64,000 nt of DNA from positions 1 through 64,000 of the forward strand of contig CAJTVH010000005.1 of the NCBI GenBank assembly GCA_910579745.1, written 5' to 3'. Position numbers and translations under genes: made by a program. Shown here piece by piece: positions 41,956-51,814 of the stretch. The notes under the pieces are model-generated. The model had not been told where the DNA came from. It ran no database searches and worked only from the letters and a program-made list of their open reading frames with translations. The stretch is from an uncultured Clostridia bacterium (GTDB lineage: Bacteria > Bacillota > Clostridia > Lachnospirales > CAG-274). How positions within the stretch are numbered: position 1 is the stretch's first letter; every line of letters starts with the position of its first letter.

Positions 41956-43101
41956 CTACAATCTCGACTTAAAATCCTCATACCCGAAAGATTTGACAGT
42001 CTTAAATTCCCCCTCTTTAGTGTAAAGGAGAATATCCGGTAAGTTTATTCCGTTAAAGGTATTGTTTTTAACCATAGAATAATGGGCCATATCCAGAAAA
42101 ACAAGCCTATCTCCTTCTTTAAGAGGTTTATCAAAGGAATAATCCCCTATAATGTCACCAGAAAGACATGTGGCGCTTCCAAGTCGGAAAGTAAATTTCC
42201 TCTCTCCCTGTTTTCCCGCCCCGATAATCTCCGGTCTGTACGGCATTTCAAGCACATCGGGCATATGGCATGCGGCGGAAGCGTCTAAAATTGCAATGTC
42301 CATACCGTTTCTCATAGTCTCTAAAACCGTAGAGACAAGAAATCCCGCGTTAAGAGCGACAGCTTCTCCCGGCTCAAGATAAACGTCAACATCATATTTA
42401 TTTTTAATAAACAAAATACAGTCAATCAGCTTCTCAATATCATAGCCGTCTTTTGTGATATGGTGCCCCCCGCCGAAATTCACCCATTTAACAAATTTTA
42501 AATACTTTCCAAACTTTTTATCAACTATTTTTATTGTTCTCTCAAGAGTGTCTGAGTTTTGCTCGCACATAGTGTGAAAGTGAATACCATCGATTCCCTC
42601 CATTCCATATTGGGAAACTCCCTCCTCAAAACACTCAAGAGTTACGCCCATTCTTGAGTTCCGGGCGCAAGGATTATAAATGTCCGTTTTTATCTCCGAG
42701 TATTCAGGATTTATTCTGATACCACAATGGACTTTACCCGCCTTTTTAATCTTTTCCTTAAATTTAGCGAACTGTGAGAAAGAATTAAAAACTATGTGCC
42801 CGCAGTATTTAAGAATCTCATCAAACTCATCTTTTCTGTAGGCGGGTGAATAAATGTGCACCTCCTTTCCCATCTCCTCAAAAGCGAGCCTCGCCTCGAA
42901 TAAAGAGCTTGACGCGGCTCCGCTTAAATATTGTTTAATCAAAGGATAAACCTCGTACATTGAAAAACCTTTCTGAGCTAAAAGAATACGGCAGCCAGTT
43001 TTTTTCTCAACAGAACTTAAAATCTCAAGGTTTTTAATCAAAAGGCTTTCGTCAACCACATAACACGGGGTTTTAAGCCCGCTGAAATCTAATTTACTCA
43101 T
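41956..43101 (-). CDS. nspC: Carboxynorspermidine/carboxyspermidine decarboxylase
   Basis: PLP enzyme (alanine-racemase fold) that decarboxylates carboxyspermidine or carboxynorspermidine to spermidine or norspermidine. The 381-residue length fits. Features: TPCYVVDESLLIKNLEIL at the front, the PLP lysine in ILLAQKGFSMYEVYPL near residue 45, HFHTMCEQNSD, WVNFGGGHHITKDGYD near residue 210, EPGEAVALNAG, and the substrate-site LGSATCLSGDIIGDYSF. It is the last gene of the polyamine cluster and follows the dehydrogenase by 15 bases. GAGAGG precedes the ATG. Confidence 0.95.
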   Translation of the reverse strand: MSKLDFSGLKTPCYVVDESLLIKNLEILSSVEKKTGCRILLAQKGFSMYEVYPLIKQYLSGAASSSLFEARLAFEEMGKEVHIYSPAYRKDEFDEILKYCGHIVFNSFSQFAKFKEKIKKAGKVHCGIRINPEYSEIKTDIYNPCARNSRMGVTLECFEEGVSQYGMEGIDGIHFHTMCEQNSDTLERTIKIVDKKFGKYLKFVKWVNFGGGHHITKDGYDIEKLIDCILFIKNKYDVDVYLEPGEAVALNAGFLVSTVLETMRNGMDIAILDASAACHMPDVLEMPYRPEIIGAGKQGERKFTFRLGSATCLSGDIIGDYSFDKPLKEGDRLVFLDMAHYSMVKNNTFNGINLPDILLYTKEGEFKTVKSFGYEDFKSRL

Positions 43102-43116
43102 TTTTTAAACCTCTCA

Positions 43117-44316
43117 TTAGTCAACAAGTTTAGGTGAAAAGCTTTCTTTCCACGGTAATCCGAATTTATTGAGAGCCTCCATAAACGGGTCAGGGTCAAA
43201 TTCCTCTATATTATAAACTCCAGGCTTTTTCCATTTCCCTGTCATTACCATTGAGGCGCCAATCATAGCCGGAACCCCAGTGGTATAGGAAACCGCCTGA
43301 GAACCTACCTCATTATAACATTCCTGGTGGTCACACACATTATATATATAATAATCTTTAAAAACCCCGTCTTTAACGCCTCTCATAATACACCCAATAT
43401 TTGTTTTTCCTTTCGTCCTCGGGCCTAAAGAGGCTGGGTCTGGCAGAACCGCTTTTAAAAACTGTAAAGGAACGATTTTTTGCCCCTCAAAATCAATAGG
43501 AACAATAGACGTCATTCCCACATTTTCCAAAACCTTGAGATGCGTAAGATATTTCTCGGAAAAAGTCATAAAAAACCGTATTCTTTTAATTCCTTTAATA
43601 TTAATCGCTAAAGACTCCAGTTCCTCGTGATGCAGTAAATACATATCTTTTTGCCCTATCTCCGGAAAATCATATACTCTTTTAATCTCAAGAGGCTCTG
43701 TCTCTATCCATTTTCCATTCTCAATATAACTTCCCTTGGCTGTAACTTCCCTGATGTTAATTTCAGGATTAAAATTAGTGGCGAAAGGATAACCATGGTC
43801 GCCGGCGTTAGCGTCGAGAATATCAATATAATGAATCTCATCAAAATAACGCTTGGCGCCGTAAGCGCAAAACACTCCCGTAACCCCTGGGTCAAACCCG
43901 CTTCCTAAAAGAGCGGTAATCCCAGCCTTCTCAAAACGCTCTCTGTAGTCCCATTGCCATTTATACTCAAATTTAGCCGTATCCAAAGGCTCATAGTTAG
44001 CCGTGTCCACATAATCGGTTTTCGTGGCGAGACAAGCGTCCATAATAGTTAAATCCTGATAAGGCAGAGCAACATTAATTACAATATCGGGTTTAAACCC
44101 ATTAATAAGCGTTATAAGCTCATCCACATTATCAGCGTCAACTTTTGCCGTCTGTATTTTCGTTTTTCCTCCGTCAAGCTTCGCTTTAAGGGTGTCACAC
44201 TTTGACTTTGTCCTGCTCGCTATACAAATCTCCTCAAAAACATCAGAGTTCTGGCAGCATTTATGAACAACCACGCTCGCGACGCCGCCCGCTCCGATTA
44301 TTAATGCTTTTCCCAT
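43117..44316 (-). CDS. Carboxynorspermidine/carboxyspermidine synthase (saccharopine dehydrogenase family)
   Basis: Joins aspartate semialdehyde to a diamine by reductive condensation with NADPH, giving the substrate of NspC. The 399 residues begin with the dinucleotide-binding loop IIGAGGVASVVVHKC, then IVINVALPYQDLTIMDACL and DTANYEP, LLGSGFDPGVTGVFCAYGAK near residue 140, and a C-terminal block with YTTGVPAMIGASMVMTGKW. AGGAGGACAAAATA precedes the ATG. It lies 15 bases before nspC, so the pair is translated together. The exact diamine (putrescine, diaminopropane or agmatine) is not readable from sequence. Confidence 0.94.
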   Translation of the reverse strand: MGKALIIGAGGVASVVVHKCCQNSDVFEEICIASRTKSKCDTLKAKLDGGKTKIQTAKVDADNVDELITLINGFKPDIVINVALPYQDLTIMDACLATKTDYVDTANYEPLDTAKFEYKWQWDYRERFEKAGITALLGSGFDPGVTGVFCAYGAKRYFDEIHYIDILDANAGDHGYPFATNFNPEINIREVTAKGSYIENGKWIETEPLEIKRVYDFPEIGQKDMYLLHHEELESLAINIKGIKRIRFFMTFSEKYLTHLKVLENVGMTSIVPIDFEGQKIVPLQFLKAVLPDPASLGPRTKGKTNIGCIMRGVKDGVFKDYYIYNVCDHQECYNEVGSQAVSYTTGVPAMIGASMVMTGKWKKPGVYNIEEFDPDPFMEALNKFGLPWKESFSPKLVD

Positions 44317-44331
44317 TATTTTGTCCTCCTG

Positions 44332-45238
44332 TTAGTTATAATAAAACTTCTTATTTCGGTACATAAGCGTATATTTTCTTATATTTGTGTCTAGCGCATA
44401 ATTTGGATTCGCGTAAAGAATAAGCCTTTCCAAGACCTCCGGGTCGTCTTTTAAATGATATTCGCGTAAAGACAGCTTAGGAGAGAATTTTCTCAAGGTT
44501 CTCATCGCTCCTTTAAGCATATCCCTCTCGTCACCCTCAATATCCGCTTTTATATAATCGACTCTTTCAAGCCTCTCGCTTTCCAGAAAATCTTCTATTG
44601 TTATTATATCCACTATCCCCGCTTTCATCTGTTCCATATTATTTCCACAGTCGCTTCCCATAAGTTTGCTTACTACTGATTTTTCAGTATCTATAAAAAA
44701 TTCAGCGGTTCCCGTATACTCTCCCGCATCTATCCGCCGCCGCAATCACAAACAGACCTAAATTACCTCCCAAATCTAAAACAATACTGTCCTTTTCAAC
44801 AGAAACATCGGAAACCTCATACGGACCTTCAAATATATAAGATAAATCATTATAAAACTCAGGTAAAATTAAATCTTCTCACTCATAGAAAAAAGAATAC
44901 GCGTAATTTATTTCCGCCGAATAAGGATTTATGAACTTTATCCCGTTTAACACTAAATATTTATCATTCATCCCCTCCTCTCTCGACAATAAATAACTAT
45001 TATAACAATATTTACATATTTCCATAAAGTCATCAATATTTATTTTACTTATCAAAAGATTTGAATATTCCCGCAATTTTTCCATAGCTTTTTCAGCTTC
45101 TCTTTGGACAGTCATCAAAATTCGCTGACAGTCTTTTCGTATTCCATTCTTATTGTTCATATACTCGTCAATCTCATAAACTTTTAGTCTATCAGCGTCC
45201 TCGCTGTCCGTATATCCATTACCGCGTATAAAAAATAT
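44332..45238 (-). pseudogene. Broken FkbM-family methyltransferase gene
   Basis: Three lesions are visible. First, the 5' end is cut: coding-like sequence (GNGYTDSEDADRLKVYEIDEY) runs in frame from about 45238 without a start. Second, a TGA at 44879-44881 interrupts the frame after FFYE, and the same frame continues EDLILPEFYNDLSYIFEG. Third, after the SAM motif VLDLGGNLGLFVIAAADRCG the frame is lost and resumes in another as GEYTGTAEFFID, skipping roughly the segment that holds motif II; then VDYIKADIEGDERDMLKGA and SLREYHLKDDPEVLERL complete the family pattern. It lies inside the polyamine operon between speE and the dehydrogenase. Confidence 0.85.
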
Positions 45239-45457
45239 TTAAAGACAATAAGGGTTTTCTGAGCATACGCCCTATAATTCCTTATCCATAAATGACATAA
45301 CGATTTGTGTCTTTCTCCTCAAAACTAATTTCTGATAATGTTAATTTCATAAATAAAAACCTCCGTAATTTAAAATAACATATCCAAAAACTTTAAAATT
45401 AACGGATAAGTTTAAATTTTGCCGTTGATCACCTTTTTAAAGGTTTCCAAACAGCGT

Positions 45458-46303
45458 TTATTCCTCTGTAAGTTCCTTTACATAATTCGGCAAAGCGAAA
45501 CTCCCCTTGTGAAGCTCCGTGTTATAATATTTTGTCTTAATTCCAAGGCTGTTCCAATAATCCTCCTTAATATCGGCGACAGGGTCAAGTTTTTTAGAGG
45601 CGAACCCAAAAAGCCAATGCCCCGATGGATATGTCGGGATATGAGCTTGATATAATTTAGTAATAGGAAAAAATTGCCTTATTCTTTTATTCGCCCGTTT
45701 AAGGGACTCGGCATACACTTTATAATAAGGGCTCTCATGCTGATTGACTAAAATTCCGTTGTCGTTTAACGCTTTATAACAGTTTCCGTAAAACTCTTTT
45801 GTAAAAAGCCCCTCTCCCGGGCCAAAAGGGTCAGTGGAATCCACGATTATAAGGTCATAGTACCTTTCTTTTTTTCTCACGAATTTAAGCCCGTCCTCAT
45901 AAAAAATATTAACCCTTTTGTCGTGAAGTTTACCCGCCGTCTGTGGAAGATATTTAAGACAAGCGGAAACAACCATATCGTCAATTTCCACAAGGTCAAT
46001 TTCCAAGACAGACTCATATCTGGTAAGTTCTCTTACCGTTCCCCCGTCGCCCCCGCCTATGACAAGAACTTTTTTAACGTCCGGATTAACAGCCATAGGC
46101 ACGTGAACAATCATGTCATGATATATAAACTCGTCTTTTTCCGTAATCATCATAAGACTGTCTAAAGTCATAAAAACGCCGAATTCGTCAGAACGCATAA
46201 TATCTATACGCTGAAAATTACTTTTAGCGGAGTATAAATGCTCGTCAACCCTTATTGAAAACCTAACGTCGGGGCTATGCTCCTCTGTATACCACAATTC
46301 CAT
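45458..46303 (-). CDS. speE: Polyamine aminopropyltransferase (spermidine synthase)
   Basis: Transfers the aminopropyl group of decarboxylated SAM to a diamine. The 281-residue protein has the usual start MELWYTEEHSPDVRFSIRV, the MIVHVPMAVNPDVKKVLVIGGGDGG block with the SAM-binding GGGDGGTVRE near residue 83, the catalytic Asp in LIIVDSTDPFGPGEGLFT near residue 155 and YQAHIPTYPSGHWLFGFASK. AAGGGGAG precedes the ATG. It follows the decarboxylase gene by 56 bases. Length and residues are complete. Confidence 0.96.
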   Translation of the reverse strand: MELWYTEEHSPDVRFSIRVDEHLYSAKSNFQRIDIMRSDEFGVFMTLDSLMMITEKDEFIYHDMIVHVPMAVNPDVKKVLVIGGGDGGTVRELTRYESVLEIDLVEIDDMVVSACLKYLPQTAGKLHDKRVNIFYEDGLKFVRKKERYYDLIIVDSTDPFGPGEGLFTKEFYGNCYKALNDNGILVNQHESPYYKVYAESLKRANKRIRQFFPITKLYQAHIPTYPSGHWLFGFASKKLDPVADIKEDYWNSLGIKTKYYNTELHKGSFALPNYVKELTEE

Positions 46304-46359
46304 AAAAACTCCCCTTTCAAAATTTAGCGTTCCTTTTTTTCTTCCGCTCCCTAAATTTA

Positions 46360-47835
46360 TTATAAAGATTTCCCCGCGCTGTCATACTCCGACACAACAT
46401 TTATTCTCTCAATATAAATATCCTCCGTGCCCGTAAGAAAGCATCCCTTTTCTTTGGCGTAAGCGACATAATTTAAAATATCTTTTGTAATATACTCGCC
46501 CGGAGCCAAAATAGGTATTCCCGGGGGATAGCACATCACGAACTCACTGCATATTTTCCCAAAACTTTTTTCAATAGGAACCGAGATTTTCGGGGCGTAA
46601 AACGCCTCCTGAGGTGTCATGGCGACAAGAGGATTAATGTACTCATGGTCGAACATACCCGCCTTATCCCTTGAATAGAGCCTTTTTATCTCAGACATGG
46701 AGGAAATAAGCCTTTCTATAGCGAGGGCTTTGTCCCCCACGGAAATAATAGCTAAAATATTTCCTATATCGCCGAACTCAATCTGAATATCATAATCGTC
46801 ACGCAAAATATCGTAAACCTCAATCCCCGCGAGACCTATGCTTCTTGTGTGAACTGAAAGCTTCGTAACATCAAAATCAAAAACCGTGTCATTGTTTATA
46901 AGCTCTCTGCCGTAAGCGTAAAAACCCCCGATTTTATTAATTTCATCTCTGGCGTACGCGGCAAGCTGAGAAACCTTGTCAAAAATGCTTTGCCCGTTAA
47001 GAGCTAAATTTTTTCTTGAAATGTCAAGAGAAGACATGAGCAAATAAGAACCGCTGGTAGTCTGGGTTAAATTTATAATCTGCCTTACATATCCCTGGCT
47101 TATATCGTTATTAATAAGTAAAAAAGAACTCTGTGTAAGAGAACCTCCTGTTTTATGCATACTAACCGCGGCCATATCTGCCCCCGCGCTCATAGCTGAG
47201 GCGGGCAAATTGTCGTTAAAATAAAAATGTGTTCCGTGAGCCTCGTCCACAAGCGCCAGCATTCCGTGTTTATGGGCAAGTTCAACAATGTCCTTAAGCG
47301 GTGAGCAAATCCCGTAATAAGTGGGATTGTTTACTAAAACCGCTTTAGCGTCAGGATTTAATAAAATAGCTTTCTCAACATCTTTAATAGACATGCCGAG
47401 AGCGATTCCAAGCTCGTCGTTTGTTCCCGGATTTACATAAACAGGCTGTGCCCCGCTTATAACAAGAGCGTTAATGGCGCTCCTATGTACATTCCTCGGC
47501 ATAATTATTTTCTCGCCTCTTTTGCAGGCGGTAAGTACCATGGACTGAACGGCGGATGTTGTTCCGTTAATCATAAAAAAAACATGCTTCGCCCCGAAAG
47601 CGTCGGCGGCGAGCTCTTCCGCCTCCTTAATCACAGAAACGGGGTGACAAAGGTTATCAAGAGGCTTCATTGAGTTTACATCCACACTCATACACCTTTC
47701 CCCCAAAAACTCCGTAAGCTCGCTGTTTCCTCTTCCCCTTTTATGTCCCGGAACGTCAAAGGGAACCACCCTCATAGCCTTATACCTCTCAAGAGCCTCA
47801 TAAATAGGCGTTTTACTCTGGTCAAATTTATACAT
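46360..47835 (-). CDS. speA: Arginine/lysine/ornithine decarboxylase (SpeA/YaaO type)
   Basis: PLP-dependent decarboxylase, fold type I, 491 residues, the length of the short Firmicute form. It starts FDQSKTPIYEALERYKAM and VPFDVPGHKRGRGN; FFMINGTTSAVQSM is the PLP-phosphate region, LALVDEAHGTHFYF holds the PLP-contacting Asp and His, and the Schiff-base lysine is in AVSMHKTGGSLTQSSFLL near residue 228. The C-terminal domain contains MCYPPGIPILAPGE. In B. subtilis this type is an arginine decarboxylase; family members also use lysine or ornithine. It lies between speD and speE with GAGGAC before the ATG. Confidence 0.93.
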   Translation of the reverse strand: MYKFDQSKTPIYEALERYKAMRVVPFDVPGHKRGRGNSELTEFLGERCMSVDVNSMKPLDNLCHPVSVIKEAEELAADAFGAKHVFFMINGTTSAVQSMVLTACKRGEKIIMPRNVHRSAINALVISGAQPVYVNPGTNDELGIALGMSIKDVEKAILLNPDAKAVLVNNPTYYGICSPLKDIVELAHKHGMLALVDEAHGTHFYFNDNLPASAMSAGADMAAVSMHKTGGSLTQSSFLLINNDISQGYVRQIINLTQTTSGSYLLMSSLDISRKNLALNGQSIFDKVSQLAAYARDEINKIGGFYAYGRELINNDTVFDFDVTKLSVHTRSIGLAGIEVYDILRDDYDIQIEFGDIGNILAIISVGDKALAIERLISSMSEIKRLYSRDKAGMFDHEYINPLVAMTPQEAFYAPKISVPIEKSFGKICSEFVMCYPPGIPILAPGEYITKDILNYVAYAKEKGCFLTGTEDIYIERINVVSEYDSAGKSL

Positions 47836-47851
47836 GGCAGTGTCCTCTAAA

Positions 47852-48667
47852 TCAATAAATATTTATTCCGCTGAAAATCTCAATCATTTCCCTGCGTAAA
47901 CTGTTTGTAATCTCAAGCCTTTCTCTCGGATGAAGCTCATAAACGTCGGTATTAAAAAGATAATTTTGCAAATCAATTTCTTTAATAAGCATTTTGGTAT
48001 GAAAAATATTCGCCTGATAAACATTTATATCTATAGCGTCATATTTCTCAAGAGTTTTGTCGTTTATATAATCCTGAATACTTGTAATATTATGGTCCAT
48101 AAAAAGCTTTTTGCCATCAACATTTCTTGTAAATCCTCTCACTCGATAATCCGTGGTAATAATATCAGAATCAAAACTATCGATTAAATAGTCAAGAGTA
48201 TTAAGAGGAGAAATCTGTCCGCATGTTGACACGTCTATATCAACCCTAAACGTCGCTATAGAGTTGTCAGGATGATATTCCGGATAAGAATGAACAGTTA
48301 CATGGCTTTTGTCAAGATGTGAGACAACGCTTTGCCTTTTTCCGACTATTTTATTTTCCGCGGAGTCTTTAGTCTCACTATTCTCACATAGGGCAAGTTC
48401 CCTTTCAGTGATAAGAATTGTCACGCTCGCCCCCTGAGGCTCATAATCCTGTTTTGAGATATTAAGTACATGAGCTCCTATCATTTTAGTAACGTCGCAG
48501 AGAATTTTCGTGAGCCTTTCCGAATTATACTGCTCGTCAATATAAGCGATATAATCCTTTTGCTCCCTTTCACTTTTGGCGTAACAAACATCATATATAT
48601 TAAAGCTCAAAGTTTTCGTAAGATTATTAAAACCGTAAAGCTTAAGCTTATTTTCCAACCTTATCAT
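47852..48667 (-). CDS. speD: S-adenosylmethionine decarboxylase proenzyme (E. coli type)
   Basis: Makes decarboxylated SAM, the aminopropyl donor for SpeE. The 271-residue chain is the long class found in E. coli and some clostridia. It self-cleaves to form a pyruvoyl group; the cleavage serine is in LDKSHVTVHSYPEYHP near residue 115, followed by FRVDIDVSTCGQISPLNTLDYL. The start is the ATG at 48667, with AAAGG six bases before; a GTG one codon earlier is in frame. It is the first gene of the polyamine cluster, which reads speD, speA, speE, broken fkbM, dehydrogenase, nspC. Confidence 0.95.
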   Translation of the reverse strand: MIRLENKLKLYGFNNLTKTLSFNIYDVCYAKSEREQKDYIAYIDEQYNSERLTKILCDVTKMIGAHVLNISKQDYEPQGASVTILITERELALCENSETKDSAENKIVGKRQSVVSHLDKSHVTVHSYPEYHPDNSIATFRVDIDVSTCGQISPLNTLDYLIDSFDSDIITTDYRVRGFTRNVDGKKLFMDHNITSIQDYINDKTLEKYDAIDINVYQANIFHTKMLIKEIDLQNYLFNTDVYELHPRERLEITNSLRREMIEIFSGINIY

Positions 48668-49189
48668 CACAGCCTTTCAAAATTTAAAGAAAATACCGTA
48701 TAATCAATATATACAGCCAATTAACCAAAAATAATTTTAATCTATCAAATTTGTTTTTAAATATTTTATCGCCTAAAAAGAACGTTTATACTTTTATTAA
48801 GGTTGTTATTTATATAATTTTAACAACTTTTAAGGAATTGTTAGATTTGCTTTATTATTAAATAATATTAACATATTTCGTGTAAATAAAAAACTCATAT
48901 TTTATATTTTACAATATCACTAAAAAAATATCAACAATTTATTAGACTTCTTTAGAAACTTTACAAGAATTTCATTAAAGTTAGAAAAAAATATTTTATT
49001 CAATATTTCTCCGAGATTTCGGCGTTTAAAACATGAACCGCCTTTTACAGAAATTTTGAATAAAACATTTTTTCCTTATTATATAATTATTGTAATTGTA
49101 TAGTTTTGAAAGAAGTCTATTATATGGCCTACAAAAAATACTATAACCCCACGGCGTTTTACAGCGTCTTTATTTAAAAGGTCCCTGTT
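48668..49189. other. AT-rich region upstream of the polyamine cluster
   Basis: About 520 bases with no gene. Very AT-rich with several TTGTTA/TAACAA inverted motifs around 48800-48850 that may belong to the speD leader. No clear promoter or riboswitch was recognised. Confidence 0.4.
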
Positions 49190-50620
49190 TTACCTCCAAA
49201 ACTCAAAAGCTCTCTCAAAAGCGTATGAATATTTGTCAGCCGCCCCATGGTTAAAATGAGAAGCCTTTAATATATATGTATAGCTTTGAGCAAAACTAAG
49301 TATAAAACATAAAACCGTGGAAACGAAAAACACTTTGGCCATAACCTTTTTTATATTCTCGTTTTCACAATTTTGATATATTATAAAAATTATTGTAAAA
49401 GCGCCGATTAAAAACTGCCAGGCGAAATCCGTCTTATATCTTATACCATAACCGCTTTCCCAAACAGACGCAATAATCACTAAAGGCGCTATAACGCAAA
49501 GCGCCGAAATTATAAGGGAATATAATTTTTTGTTCTCACTTCTTGAGACCGCATATGCTTTTTTAAAGTAAAAATAAGAAAAACAGAGAGGATCCATAAT
49601 AAACAGCCCAGCGGTGTTTGTCGCCACAAAATAATACCCGTTTGGATTAAACGTTTCCACATGAGACGATATAAACGGAAAACTTGACGAGGTATTTGGA
49701 ACGGCGAATAAATAATTATAAAATCCTATGCCGGCGAAATGCGAGTGAAACTCCGTACCCATAAAATCGTTTATGGTGAGGGAATACTGTATGCCAAAGT
49801 CCAGTATATTCCCAAATCTTAAATAATTATAAATCATCTTTATCCCGCCGATTAATATAAACGGCAAAAAAACGGCGGCGAGTAAACGTATATAACACCC
49901 GATTCCGCTTTTTCTCTCCGGCATAAGAACTCTTCTTTCATAAGTCCAGCGAAAATAAAAATTAAGGCGCATATACAGTAAACCGCTAAAGTAGGCCTTG
50001 ATAAAACCCCAAAAGCGAAAAGAACCGCCGATAAGCTTAAATAAAATAAATTAATCTTTCTTTTTCCGATTACACCGCTTATAAGCGTAAAATCCCTTCC
50101 TAAAGTCACGAAAGCGAAACCTAAGGCCTGAGCGATTTCATAAAAATTCCCCATGACGAAACAAAACCAAATTCCGCTTATAAGCTGAAGCGTATAAACC
50201 CCATCAGAATAAAACTTATTTTCATGTAACAAAAAAATTCTTTTATATAAGACATATACAGCTTGTACAGGAAAAAAACGCCTATAGCGCCGAATATAAA
50301 ATTATACCATATAGACGGGAGATAATAACCCGTAATAAGATGAAACGGCAGACATAAAATAATAACCAGCGCTATTCCATAACAAGAATAGTAATTCCCG
50401 TCGTAATAAAGGTGGTCCTATAAATAATAAATCCCTTTTCCTCTGACTGTCGTCATAAGGATTGTCAAGATTTTTAAGCTCTTCGGGAACTTCCTCCAAA
50501 ATATTCAGACACCCATCCTCAAAGGAGTCCACAAGCTCTTTTGTGATTTGGTTCCCCTCCCCAGTTTTAAAATCATCAAAAATATTTGAGAATAAATCCT
50601 CATAAGTGTTACTCTCTGTT
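49190..50620 (-). pseudogene. Decayed polytopic membrane protein, glycosyltransferase-like
   Basis: Four reading-frame pieces follow one another on the minus strand. Piece 1 (about 50615-50440) reads TYEDLFSNIFDDFKTGEG ... PYDDSQRKRD. Piece 2 in another frame reads DHLYYDGNYYSCYGIALVII then LCLPFHLITGYYLPSIW. Piece 3 (to about 49945) reads NKFYSDGVYTLQLISGIWF ... GFAFVTLGRD ... GVLSRPTLAVY. Piece 4 (49945-49190) holds six or so membrane helices and ends NHGAADKYSYAFERAFEFW. At least three frameshifts separate them and the 5' end is missing. The DHLYYDGNYYSYYG-type segment is typical of large membrane proteins that resemble lipid-linked sugar transferases. Confidence 0.75.
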
Positions 50621-50669
50621 CACTTTAAATCTTCCCAAAACCATTTTCCCCGCGCTTTCGGTGTTTGTT

Positions 50670-51773
50670 TTATATTTTCCTGAATTGCCGTATTATTAAA
50701 TTTATACCCAAAGACCCTATCATAGAGCATATAAAAATCATAGGAACAATAATAAAGTAATAAGGAATTTTATCATAAAACATAATTACTCTATCGTTAA
50801 GAAGGTCATAAAAAATCGTGTCAAAAATATATGACAATAAATACGCCCCAAGGGTAAGCTCCGATATTTTTTTTAATATTGTTTTTACTATGTCCGGAAG
50901 TTTCTCAAAATTAAGTTTCTGTATAAACATAAATACCAAAACTGAGTCTATAAGATTCTCAAATCCACACCAATACTCACTGTAAATATCAAGTTTAACT
51001 TGACCCGTACCGCTTGTGATACTTCTGTAATAATTAAATCCGCCAAATATAAAAAGACATACCAATAAAGTAATTAAAATATATCGTTTTTTTATATTTA
51101 TCTTAAACTCGCTAAAAAAAGCTCCTATAAAATAATATGTAATTGGATAAACCTCCTCCCAATAATCAGGGAAAATCTTGTATTTATAATTTATGACCGT
51201 CGGTAAAGCCGTAAGAGCGATAAGGGTAAAAATTAAAATAAGCTTTCCTTTTTTTGACTTTAGTCCGTTATACGCCAAATTCAAAAAAGGTATAACTAAA
51301 AATAGTCCTATATACATTTCAACATACCATGAATATGGCGCCGCGCTATAATTAAAAATACTTTCAACCCATCTCCATACATCAGCTTCTTCCCATAAAT
51401 ATTTTATTCTGAACACAGCGCAAGCCGCGCTAGCTAAAATATAAACAGCTATAACCTTTATAATTCCCTTATAGTATCTTTTGGATAATTCTTTTTTATT
51501 CATTAAAAATCCTGTGGTTATTATAAACAATGGAACACAAATCATAAAAAATGTTCTTCCCGTGACAGCGGAATATCCGGCGAACCCTTCTAATTCTTGC
51601 TCATAAAAACCGGTGTATAAGAAAAAATGTATTGAGACTACAGAAAATACAGCGAAAATTTTAATCAAATCCATATTGGTATTTCTTTTCTTTTTAGTTG
51701 AAGAGTCAGTGCCCTCCCCTCCCCCGCGCTCATTATCTTGTATTTTACATTTTTTTGAATTTGAATAGTTCAT
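50670..51773 (-). CDS. Acyltransferase-3 family membrane protein, in-frame paralogue with interrupted G tract
   Basis: A 367-residue integral membrane acyltransferase (Acyl_transf_3, OatA/WecH-like). A soluble N-terminus of 34 residues includes a glycine/glutamate run encoded by G5-A-G4-A-G3 near 51715-51729, then about ten transmembrane helices. The conserved histidine is in VVSIHFFLYTG, in the first helix. Such proteins add O-acyl groups to peptidoglycan or surface sugars. The start at 51773 has AAGGAG nine bases before; the frame also opens 27 codons earlier. The paralogue lies 0.36 kb upstream. No polysaccharide gene cluster surrounds it. Confidence 0.88.
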   Translation of the reverse strand: MNYSNSKKCKIQDNERGGGEGTDSSTKKKRNTNMDLIKIFAVFSVVSIHFFLYTGFYEQELEGFAGYSAVTGRTFFMICVPLFIITTGFLMNKKELSKRYYKGIIKVIAVYILASAACAVFRIKYLWEEADVWRWVESIFNYSAAPYSWYVEMYIGLFLVIPFLNLAYNGLKSKKGKLILIFTLIALTALPTVINYKYKIFPDYWEEVYPITYYFIGAFFSEFKINIKKRYILITLLVCLFIFGGFNYYRSITSGTGQVKLDIYSEYWCGFENLIDSVLVFMFIQKLNFEKLPDIVKTILKKISELTLGAYLLSYIFDTIFYDLLNDRVIMFYDKIPYYFIIVPMIFICSMIGSLGINLIIRQFRKI

Positions 51774-51814
51774 CAGATAACTCCTTTCATAAAGCCTGTT
51801 CATATGCCCTCTCT

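Noticed and set aside
44879..44881. TGA in the FkbM-like gene as a possible recoded (selenocysteine) codon
   Set aside because: The same gene also has a lost start and an internal deletion with frame change, so it is a pseudogene. The residue position is not a known redox site and no insertion hairpin was seen.
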